Positions 1 to 9,200 of a stretch of 64,000 bases of DNA are shown in pieces. This DNA comes from an uncultured Eubacteriales bacterium. GTDB lineage: Bacteria > Bacillota > Clostridia > Oscillospirales > Oscillospiraceae. How positions within the stretch are numbered: position 1 is the first letter of the stretch; every line of letters begins with the position of its first letter. The position numbers were made by a program, and so were the translations under genes. Under the pieces are notes generated by a model. That model was not told the DNA's origin and searched no databases. It saw only the letters and a list, made by a program, of their open reading frames with translations. The stretch covers positions 1,116,001 to 1,180,000 of the forward strand of contig LT599017.1 of NCBI GenBank assembly GCA_900079765.1, given 5' to 3'.

Positions 1-168
1 GAGGCGCTGTATGGTGAGCTCTGGCAGAGGCTCAACCGCGAAGTACCCGCCATCTGGTGTTATCAACGCAATGAGTTCTGGGTGGCCAATCGCGCTCTGG
101 TGGGCTTGAAGTGCGATAGCTACAACGAATTCTTCCACAATTTCTATCAGGTTTCCATCAAGGAATAG
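1..168 (+). CDS. ABC importer substrate-binding protein, family 5, C-terminal end (partial)
   Basis: The first 55 codons are open from the window edge to a TAG at 166-168. The translation ends in NFYQVSIKE and contains the W/Y/N-rich tail typical of extracellular family 5 (peptide/nickel/opine) binding proteins. Such proteins capture a peptide or similar solute outside the membrane and pass it to DppB/DppC-type permeases, and exactly such permeases follow 38 bases downstream on the same strand. Only the tail is present, so substrate, signal peptide and lipobox cannot be seen. The family call is inference from the tail and the neighbours. Confidence 0.6.
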   Translation, partial: EALYGELWQRLNREVPAIWCYQRNEFWVANRALVGLKCDSYNEFFHNFYQVSIKE

Positions 169-206
169 GTTCGGCCTGAAACGGCGCAGAGTACTGGGGG
201 GGTTGG

Positions 207-1178
207 ATGGCGCGTTCCGTACTGCGGCGGCTGGGGTATGCTCTGGCCGTGCTGCTGCTGGTGTCCCTGCTGGTGTTTTCCCTCATGGCGCTCCTCCCCG
301 GGGACTATGTCCGCGCCGCCCTGGCGGGCAGCCGGGTGTCCCCAGCCTTCGCCGAGGGGCTGCGCCGGGTGTATGGGCTTGACATTCCCGCCTGGCGGCG
401 GTATCTCCACTGGCTTTCCGCCGCTGTCCGGGGCGACCTGGGATATTCCTTCTCCCATGGGCGGGGCGTTCTCTCGGTGATCGCCTCGACCCTGCCGGTG
501 ACGGTGCTGGTGGGGGGGCTCTCCTTCGCGCTGGAGCTGCTGCTGGGCATCTGCCTGGGGTGTGCCTCCGCCTGGAGGGCGGGCCGAACGGTGGACAGGC
601 TTGGGGTGGCCTTTTCCCTGCTCACCGTGTCCTTGCCCCCCTTTGTGTTGGCTCTCTTTTTGCAAAAATGGCTGGTGCTGGACCTTCGGCTCTTTCCTCT
701 GTCGGGCCTCTCAACGCCCGGCACGCCGACGACGGTGCTTGACGTGCTGTCCCACCTGGTCCTCCCATGCCTTACTTTGGCCCTCCTGGAGGCGGGGCGG
801 CTCTCCCGTTATGTCCGCGCCTCCATGCTGGAGGTCCTCGCCTCCGAGTACATTCGCGCCGCGAGGGCAGGCGGTATCGATTTTTTTCATATTTTGGGGC
901 GTTACGCCCTGCGCAATGCCCTCCTGCCGGTGGTGACTTATCTGGGGCTCTCTCTGCCCGTCCTCTTTGGCGGGGCGCTGGTCATCGAGACGGTATTCTC
1001 CCTGCCCGGGCTGGGCTTGGCGGCCTATAACGCCGTTCTGACCCGGGATTACCCGCTGGTCATGGGTATCACCATGCTCCTGTGCCTTGTGACGGTGGCC
1101 GGCAATCTCCTGGCAGACCTTTTATACCGCGCCGCCGATCCCCGGGTGCGGGTGGGGAAGGGGGCGCAGTGGACTTGA
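207..1178 (+). CDS. DppB/OppB-type ABC permease
   Basis: This is a 323-residue inner-membrane permease with about six hydrophobic segments, the usual size of the DppB family. The N-terminus has the family pattern RRLGYALAVLLLVSLLVFSL followed by LPGDYVRAAL. The EAA loop that contacts the ATPase is visible near residue 215 as EYIRAARAGG, followed by ALRNALLPVV. A G-run (GGGGGGTTGG) just before the ATG at 207 serves as ribosome site. It forms one half of the channel with the next gene, whose start overlaps this stop codon, which indicates translational coupling. The substrate is probably a peptide or similar small solute, but the sequence does not fix it. Confidence 0.9.
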   Translation: MARSVLRRLGYALAVLLLVSLLVFSLMALLPGDYVRAALAGSRVSPAFAEGLRRVYGLDIPAWRRYLHWLSAAVRGDLGYSFSHGRGVLSVIASTLPVTVLVGGLSFALELLLGICLGCASAWRAGRTVDRLGVAFSLLTVSLPPFVLALFLQKWLVLDLRLFPLSGLSTPGTPTTVLDVLSHLVLPCLTLALLEAGRLSRYVRASMLEVLASEYIRAARAGGIDFFHILGRYALRNALLPVVTYLGLSLPVLFGGALVIETVFSLPGLGLAAYNAVLTRDYPLVMGITMLLCLVTVAGNLLADLLYRAADPRVRVGKGAQWT

Positions 1179-2032
1179 TGTGGATGAAAAAGCGCACGGC
1201 CCGCCACGCTGCTCTGCGGCGGAAGCGCTTGGGGCTCCTGCTGCTGGGGGCGCTGGTCCTCTTCGCCGCCGCAGGGCCGCTGCTCTCGCCCTTTTCCCTG
1301 CAGCGCACCGACCTGGCGGGCGCCTACCTGCCGCCCCTGACGGGCGGGCATCTGCTGGGCACCGACCTGGTGGGGCGGGACGTGCTGACTCTGCTTATGA
1401 GCGCCCTCGGCGTGTCCCTGACGGTGGCCCTGTGCGCGGTGACGGTGCAGGTGCTGCTGGGGGTGCTGCTGGGCCTCGCCTCGGGCTGCCTGGGCAGAGC
1501 CATAGACCGCTGCATCATGGCGGCGGTGGACACGGTGCTCAGCCTACCCACTCTGCTTGTACTGCTGATGGCCTCCGCCCTTTTGGGAAAGCTGGAGCTG
1601 GGGACGTTCGTCCGCACAGGGCTGGTGGCGGCGGTCATCGGACTGCTGTCCTGGCCAGCCTGTGCCCGGCTGGTGCGGGGGGAGACCCTGCGCCTGCGGG
1701 AGCAGGGCTTTATTACCGCCGCGGCTGCGGGCGGCGTGGCCCCGGGAAGAATTTTGGCCTGCTATCTGCTGCCGAATCTCATGCCCCAGGTGGCGGTCAC
1801 CGCAACACTGGGCATCGGGGACGCCATCATTGCTGAGTCTGTGCTCTCCTTTTTGGGGCTGGGGGTCAGTCCGCCGCTGGTCTCTCTTGGGGGCATGATC
1901 CGCTCTATGGCGCGGCTTGCCGACCTGCGCAGCCGGCCCTGGCTCTGGCTTGGGGCGGGGATCCTGGTGATTTTGTGCGTCGCAGCCTTCCATCTGATAG
2001 GCGTGGGACTGGAGGAGGGGAAGAGATGCTGA
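1178..2032 (+). CDS. DppC/OppC-type ABC permease
   Basis: This is the second membrane half of the importer, about 284 residues. After a basic start (MWMKKRTARH) it has the DppC-type N-terminal segment, then GTDLVGRDVLTLL, which is diagnostic for this permease class, and the EAA loop near AAAAGGVAPGR. I placed the start at ATG 1178, which overlaps the upstream TGA. A GTG at 1169 in the same frame is closer to the AAGGGGG ribosome site (1158-1164) and may be the true start. The end overlaps the ATPase start by seven bases, so the three genes form one tightly coupled operon. Confidence 0.88.
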   Translation: MWMKKRTARHAALRRKRLGLLLLGALVLFAAAGPLLSPFSLQRTDLAGAYLPPLTGGHLLGTDLVGRDVLTLLMSALGVSLTVALCAVTVQVLLGVLLGLASGCLGRAIDRCIMAAVDTVLSLPTLLVLLMASALLGKLELGTFVRTGLVAAVIGLLSWPACARLVRGETLRLREQGFITAAAAGGVAPGRILACYLLPNLMPQVAVTATLGIGDAIIAESVLSFLGLGVSPPLVSLGGMIRSMARLADLRSRPWLWLGAGILVILCVAAFHLIGVGLEEGKRC

Positions 2033-2979
2033 CGGTCACCGATTTATCCACCCGTTTCGGAGCCTATGCGGTCACGGAGGGGCTGAGTTTCACCGTGGAG
2101 CCGGGGTCCACCACCTGCCTGATCGGCGAATCGGGCTGCGGCAAGACGGTTACCTTACTCTCTTTGCTGGGCCTTTCAAGGGGGACGGTAAGCGGCAGCG
2201 TCGCCCTGGAGGGGCGCGAGCTGCTGGGTCTCTCTCCCAGGGCGTGGCGGCGGGTGCGGGGGCGGGAGATCTCCATGATCTTTCAGGAGCCGCAGAGCGC
2301 GCTCAACCCAGTGATGACGGTGGGGCGCGGGCTGTGTGAGCTCATCGCCGCTCACCGCCCCATGGGTGCCGCCCTCCTCCGGCGGGAGGCCGAGGGGCTG
2401 ATGGCCGCAGTGGGCCTCCCCGGGCCTTCGACCCTTTTTGACCGCTATCCCCATGAGCTCTCCGGCGGTATGCGCCAGCGGGTGCTCATTGCCGGGGCGC
2501 TGGCCCACAGCCCCAGGCTGGTGCTGGCCGACGAGCCCACCTCCGCCCTGGATATGACCATTCGGGCGCAGATCATCGACCTCTTCGGACGGCTGAAGCG
2601 GGAGCGCTCGTGCTCCTTCCTCATCGCCACCCACGACCTGGCCCTGGTGCGCCGACTGGCGGACCGGGTGCTGGTGATGTACGCCGGGGAGCTGGTGGAG
2701 CAGGGAGAGGCGGCCGAGGTGCTCTCCACTCCCCGCCACCCCTATACCCGTGCCCTGCTGGCCGCGGCCCGGGAGGAGGGGCCTCTCTCCCTGCTGGAGG
2801 GGGAGCCTCCGTCTCCAGCCGCCTTCCCGACCGGCTGCCGTTTTCACCCCCGCTGCCCCGACAGCTTGCCCGCATGCGCGCTGGCCCGCCCCGCGATGGA
2901 GGGTGGGAGTGACCATATGTGGCGCTGCCCCCTGAAAATTTCGGCAAGTGCCATATCCTGTCCAGAGAGCAAGTCATAA
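2026..2979 (+). CDS. DppD/OppD-type ABC ATPase
   Basis: This is a 317-residue cytoplasmic ATPase that powers the importer. Walker A GESGCGKT lies at residues 34-41, the signature LSGGMRQRV near 145, Walker B with VLADEPTSALD near 165-175, and the H-loop in ATHDLALV. The C-terminus carries the oligopeptide-transporter zinc-type motif GCRFHPRCPDSLPAC found in DppD/DppF. The start is ATG 2026, after GGAGGGGAAGAG, overlapping the permease stop. Importers of this class usually use two different ATPases. No DppF follows before the terminator at 3061, so this one may act as a homodimer or borrow a partner encoded elsewhere. Confidence 0.9.
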   Translation: MLTVTDLSTRFGAYAVTEGLSFTVEPGSTTCLIGESGCGKTVTLLSLLGLSRGTVSGSVALEGRELLGLSPRAWRRVRGREISMIFQEPQSALNPVMTVGRGLCELIAAHRPMGAALLRREAEGLMAAVGLPGPSTLFDRYPHELSGGMRQRVLIAGALAHSPRLVLADEPTSALDMTIRAQIIDLFGRLKRERSCSFLIATHDLALVRRLADRVLVMYAGELVEQGEAAEVLSTPRHPYTRALLAAAREEGPLSLLEGEPPSPAAFPTGCRFHPRCPDSLPACALARPAMEGGSDHMWRCPLKISASAISCPESKS

Positions 2980-3060
2980 GACTGGAGAAAGCGCGGCCAT
3001 GGACTAAAATCTCCGATGGGAGCGACTGCCAAGCACTGTGAAAGAGAGAACTATGGGATG

Positions 3061-3106
3061 ACGGCAAAGACGCCGCGCGGAGAAAACCGCGCGGCGTCTT
3101 TGCCGT
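3061..3106 (+). terminator. Perfect 20-bp stem-loop after the peptide importer
   Basis: ACGGCAAAGACGCCGCGCGG at 3061-3080 is exactly complementary to 3087-3106, with a six-base loop AGAAAA. It lies 80 bases after the ATPase stop. No clear T-run follows, so it may be a terminator, an mRNA 3' stabiliser, or both. No gene is visible in 2980-3275 apart from this hairpin and the ribosome site of the next gene. Confidence 0.75.
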
Positions 3107-3275
3107 CTATCTATCTGGGCTGCGGCTGTTGGGGTAATGGCCGAAGACGCAATTCCTTATAATAATCGAGCCGCGTCTATAAAGGAAATTTTACGTAAAC
3201 TCTACATTGCCAATATGGAAAGCGGTAAAAAAAACCTCTACACTAAACGTTAGTTTTAGCAAGGAGGTAACAAGT

Positions 3276-6200
3276 TTGAAGAACCTGAAACAGCGCCTGA
3301 TGGCAGGCGCACTGAGCTGTACCATGCTGCTGGGTATGCTCCCGGGCGGCGCCGCGGCGGAAGGGGAAATCCAGGCACCGGGACTTGGGGAGGTGTCCAT
3401 GGAGTGGAGCCGGGACATATACAACGGCGTCGCTCTGGACCATATCACCAGTGAAAACGAGTACGGGCTCCAGAAAAGCTATACGGTTACTTATAATCCC
3501 ACGGCCACCGAGATCAGGCCGGTCCTCAACTACGGCCCATATGTCATGGGCGGCGACATTATGTCGGACATGGTGGCCCAGGTGGAGGCCGACGGCTCCA
3601 AGGTGGTCTTTGCCATCAACGGCGACGCCTACGATACCAGCAACGGCGTCTCCAATGGCCTGATGATCAAAAACGGCGTCCTGATCTCCACATCGAATAG
3701 CAGCGGTACCCAGGCTGTGGGCTTTAAGGCCGATGGCACAGCCATCTATGGGCGTACCAGCTTGAACATTACCGCCACGCCGGACGGTGGAGCTCCCATC
3801 ACGGTGCTTCACGTGAACAAGGAGCGTAAGCTGGACACGGAGAACGTGTATCTGCTTACAGAGCAGTTTGCCAAGACCACCAGCTCCACCCAGCCCGGCG
3901 TGGAGGTGGTGCTCAACGTCACCACCCCCGGCTACCAGGGGCTGGTCGTCGGCGGGCAGCTTACCGCCACGGTGGCCAGCGTCAACCGGGTGGAGGCCAA
4001 CGTAAATAAGAACAACACTCCCATCGGTACGGGTCAGATCGTTTTGAGCGCCAACAGCGGCAGCAGCCGCTACGCCGCGCTGAACGCTCTTAGCGCCGGC
4101 CAGACCGTGACGGTGGACGTGCGCAACAACAACAGCGACGTGGACTGGAGTCAGGCCGTCCAGGCCCTGGGCATCTTTCACGTGCTGATGCAGGACGGCG
4201 TGCTCAACGAGGGTGCGTATGAGAATGCGGAAATCCACCCCCGCACCGTGCTGGGCATCAAGGCCGACGGCTCACTGGTACTGTTCCAGTGCGACGGCCG
4301 CCAGGCGGGCTGGGCCCTTGGCGTCAGCTTTAAGAACATTGTGGACTATCTGAAAAGCGAGGGCTGCGTCACCATCTTCAACTTCGACGGCGGCGGCAGC
4401 TCCACCATTACAGCCACTTTGCCCGGCGACGAGAACTCCACCATTCTCAACCGCCCCTCCGACGGCAACGAGCGGGCCAACTGCAACGCGCTGCTCTTTG
4501 TGGCCACCAGCCAGCCTGACACGAGCAGGGAGCTCCTCCACGTCTACCCAGACATCAAGGAGGGGTACGGCAACAAGGTCATGGTGCTGGAAAACGGCAA
4601 GCTGGGCCTGAAGGTGGGGACCACCGATGGCAACTACCACTATCAGGGGCTGGGCGATGCGTCCCTCAAGTATGCCACGGAGGGCGGTATCGGCTCCGTC
4701 TCCAAGGATGGTGTACTGACGGCGGCGGCGGGGACCCATGAGGGCAAGATCACGGTCTCCACCCAGGATGGCTCCGCCAGCGGCGAGCTGGAGGTCCAGG
4801 TGGTGGACTCCCTCACCAAGCTGACCGCCGACCGGTCTATCTTGTCGGTGGCCCCTAAGGCCACCACCCGGATGAGCTTTACCGCCGAGTATAACGGCAG
4901 CCCCGTGGTGCTTACCAGCGAGGCGCTCACCTTCCGGCTCTCCGACAGCTCCCTGGGTGCGATCGCCGCCGACGGCACCTTTACCGCCGCCGATACCCAG
5001 GGCACGGGTGAGCTGAAGATCTCCTACAAGGACTATACCCTCACTTTGCCGGTGGAGATCGGCAAACTGCCAGTACCCCTCAACGACTTTGAGGAGGACT
5101 TCACCGAGGCCGGGTGGAAGTGGCGCTACTTCAATGGCGCCGACGGAGGTTTGGGAGACCGGGGCGGTGACGCCAGGATGTCCATCAACTACGATGAGCG
5201 GTACGTTAAGAGCGGCGACGGCTCCCTGCGGGTGGACTATGACTTTGCCACCAAGCCCCTCACCGGTACAGTCACCTGTGAGACAGGCCCTATTGACTAC
5301 CTGTATCTGGAGGGGCAGCCCAAGGCCATCGGCTGCTGGATCTACGGTGACGGCAACGGGGCCTGGGTGCGCATCCAGCTAGCTCCCTCCGCCTATGCCG
5401 GCGACGTCTATGTAAACTGGGTGGGCTGGAGATACGTGGAGAACGCCATTCCCACTACCGCATCTTTCCCGTACCGCCTGGTGTACGGCGTGCGCGTCCT
5501 TGGCACCGCCAGCGTTGCCAACGGAAAGAAGGGCACCATCTATGTGGACGGTCTGCGGGCAGTGTACGACTTTAAAAATGACGACACGCTGGCCCCTGAG
5601 CTGATTCCCGGCACCGGCGTGACCCCGGCCGACGGCGCGGCGGACGTGGTGAATGAGCCCGACATCTCCATCTCCGTCCGGGACCCTCAGGTGGAGGGGC
5701 AGGCCTATACCGGCATCAATACCGAGCGGACCAAGCTGTGGATCAATGGCAAGGTCATGGAGCATAACGCGATTCAGCAGGAGGTGGCGGCCGACGGCTC
5801 GGTGAAGATCACCTTCCACCCAGGGGCGCTCACCGCCCTGCGCCCAGGCCTGAACAAAATCAAATACCGGGTGGAGGACAACGCGGGAAATAAGTTCTTT
5901 AAGGAGTGGTTCTTCACTGTGGCGGGCTATGCCGTCAATCTGGAGGAGACCTACCCCATAGACGAGAAGGCCGCCGCGGGCAGCACGTTCCACTATATCG
6001 TCAACGCCACCGATTATAAAAACTTTGAGGAATTTCAGTTTGAGCTGGGTTTCGACCCCAAGTATGTGACTCTGGTGGACGCCAAGTACGACAGCCGCCT
6101 CTCCGCTGCCGTGAGTGAGGTGGATGACACAAGCGGCTCCGTCCGGTACACCCTCACCGGCATGTCCGCCCTCCAGAAGGATAAGGACTCCCCCCTAGTG

Positions 6201-9200
6201 GACCTGACCTTCCAGGTGGGCAGGACAGCAGGCGGCCAGACCGGCGTCAAGGTCAAAAAGGCCGCAGTCCGACAGACCGGCGAGGTGGCCGGCACAGACC
6301 TGGTGCTGGACGGCTATGACCGGGAGGTCGCCCTCAAGTATACCCTCTCCTGGACTGGTTCCACCGTGGGAGGAGCCACCACACTCAAGCTGGCCGACAG
6401 CGTTGGCAGCCCAGTCCCGGGCTTAGGGTTTCACGTGACTCTGAACGATGAGCCTGTGGACTATAAAGAGGTGACCGGCTCCGACGGCACGGTGACCACC
6501 AGCCTCTTCGGCAGCTATCCCGTCGACACCCAATTCCAGGTCTGGGTGGAGGACGGGGACGGCGCGCTTAGCAATACCCAAAAGATTACCGTTTACGACA
6601 GCCTGGGTACCGCCGATCCCGCCAAGATGACCGTCACCACCGGCGAGGACCCCGCCACCGCCGTAGGCATCAGCTGGGAGACCAGCCTAGGAGTCAGCGA
6701 GGGAAGTCTGATCATCGGCAAGACCGCCGACTTGACCGGTGAGGACACCCGGATTCTGCCCGCCGCAAGCAGGGCCATTGATACCAGCATGTACGGCTAT
6801 GTCCGCAACTACCGGTCCTGGGGCGTCCGAGCCACCGAACTTGAGCCTGACACCACCTACTACTACCAGGCGGGCTATGAGGGCCATTACAGCCCCATCC
6901 GGAGCTTCACCACAGCCCCTGCCGACGGGGACCTGACCCTGGCCTTCTACGGCGACATTCAGGGTGCCTATGATCAGTTCCCCAATGCCATTGGAGCTCT
7001 GGAGGAGCTGTATCCCGACATCGACCTGAATCTCCAGGCCGGCGACGTATCCGACAACTCCCAGGCCTACAGTGACTGGGTCAGCGCCTACAGCGGCTTT
7101 GGAGACTACCTCAGCAACCGCATCTGGGCCCCCACCATAGGCAACCACGACTCCGACAACGATGCTCAGGCGTTTACTTCCTACTTCTACGGTCCGGACA
7201 ACGGCACCTATGATACCCCTCGCAACTACTGGTTCAGGGTGGGCGATATCCTCTTCTACAACCTGGATACGGAGGCCACCTATACCTATGACCCTGGTTT
7301 CGTCGGGCAGATCGCACATATGAAGGAGGTCTTCGCAGCCTCCGACGCCAGCTATAAGGTGGTGCTGATGCACCGCTCAGCGTATCCCATGAACTATAAT
7401 GAGGCCGACGTCCGCGCCCTGCACGCCGACTTTGAGGAGATGGGGGTCAGTCTGGTACTCTCCGGCCACGACCACATCTACCACCGCACCGAGATGTACG
7501 GCGGCGAGAAGGCCCCCGGCTCCGGCATCGCCTACATAGTGGGCGGCTGCTCCTCCGGGTCTAAGTTCTACGACGCCGACAGCAATGGGCGCCCCTGGCA
7601 GGGCGTGGTCTATGACGAAAATAACCCGGTATTCTCCGTGCTCAAGCTGCGGGACGGCGTCCTCACCATTGAGGCATACGCACTCAAAAACGGTGTGCGC
7701 ACGCTGGTGGATGAGTTCACCGTACTGAAACGCGGGGATGACGCCATGCTGGAGGCCGCCAAGTCCATCGTGGAGAAGGCGGAGGGGCTGGGTACCCTTG
7801 CCCAGGCCACCGCTGACAGCGCTGAGAAGGCCGCCGAGGCCCTGACCGCTGCCATCCTCGCTTTGCCCGGTTTCTCGGTTACAGGGGCCGGTGTCCAAGT
7901 CGAAATTGCCGACTTTAAGGAGGCCGTGGCCGGCGACGTGGAGAACTACGCCGGTACTGACGGCAGCTTTACCTATACCATTACCCTGTCCCTGAGCGGC
8001 AAGACCGCCGCTTTGGAGCCCAAGGTGGGCGCTGTTACCGCCACGGCCTATGTGCCGGCGGAGCTGAGCGGCGGCGTGTCCATCGTGGACGAGGCCCGCT
8101 ACGGGGAGACCCTTACCGCCGTAACCACGGGCCTGACGCCCGCAGGCGCAAATCTGGCGTACCAGTGGATCCAGGTAAATAGCGGGAAGACCGTTGGCAG
8201 CGAGAGCAGTTACACCGTCATGGCGGAAGACATCGGCAGCATCCTCACCCTTACCGTCACCGGCACGAAGGGCTATGAGGGCAGCTTTACCGCTGAGACC
8301 GGGGTGATTGGTAAGGCGCTACGGACCATGCCCGAGCATGTGGGCAAGACCGATGTGAGCGAGGAGGGCGGTACGGGTGCCCTCACCGGCCTGGATGCCT
8401 CCATGGAGTACAAGGCCGCGTCTGACGAGGGCTGGACTGCCGTAGAGGGGGAGACCGTGGAAGGGCTGGCCCCCGGCAAATACCTGGTGCGCTATGGCGA
8501 GACCGAGACCCAGGAGCCCAGCGGCGCCATCGCCGTGACCATTCTGGGCTATGGAGCACCCCCGCGAAACGAGACCCCCATCGCCCAGTTTGATGCCGCT
8601 GCCATGATCCTCTCAAACGTATCCGAGGGAATGGCCTACTCTCTGGACGGCGGCGCGACCTGGACCTCCGCGGAGGGGCATGAGGTGACGCTCTCCGAGG
8701 AGGAAGTGACCACCACGTACGGCATTCGGGTCTATGCCCCCGGCGTGGAGGGGGAGAGCAGCGATTCAGAGGAACAGGTTATCGCTCTGACCCGGGCGGC
8801 CGCACCCGCGGGCGTGGGCCGTATCGGCCAGACTGCCGACGCATCCGGCGCCATCACAGGCGTGGACCGCGCTATGGAGTATAAGGCAAAAAATGACGAG
8901 ACGTGGATCGCAGTCAGCGAGAGTGCCGACGTTGTGGAGGTAGAGCCCGGCGTCTATCTGGTGCGGGTGGCCGGCTCCGGCACGACCCTGGCCAGCCAGG
9001 CGGTGACCGTTGCCGTGGCCGCCTATGTGGCGCCGGTTGCCACCGGTGTGACCCTGGACAGGACCAGCCTGAACCTCTACCACAACGCAAGCCCCCGCAC
9101 CGCCACCCTGACCGCCGCCGTTCTCCCTGAGGGGGCGGACCAGACGGTGACCTGGAGCTCCAGCGACGAGAGCGTGGCCACGGTGGAAAACGGAGAGGTC

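Noticed and set aside
3061-3106. Possible CRISPR or transposon end from the perfect inverted repeat
   Set aside because: There is a single copy, no spacer series, no transposase and no target duplication; a transcription-end hairpin explains it.
3243-4238. Long open frames antisense to the surface-protein gene (also at 4272-4739, 5379-5993, 6687-7373)
   Set aside because: They lie opposite a gene with clear domains, lack ribosome sites, and their His/Gly/Val-rich translations are typical of the reverse strand of GC-rich coding DNA.
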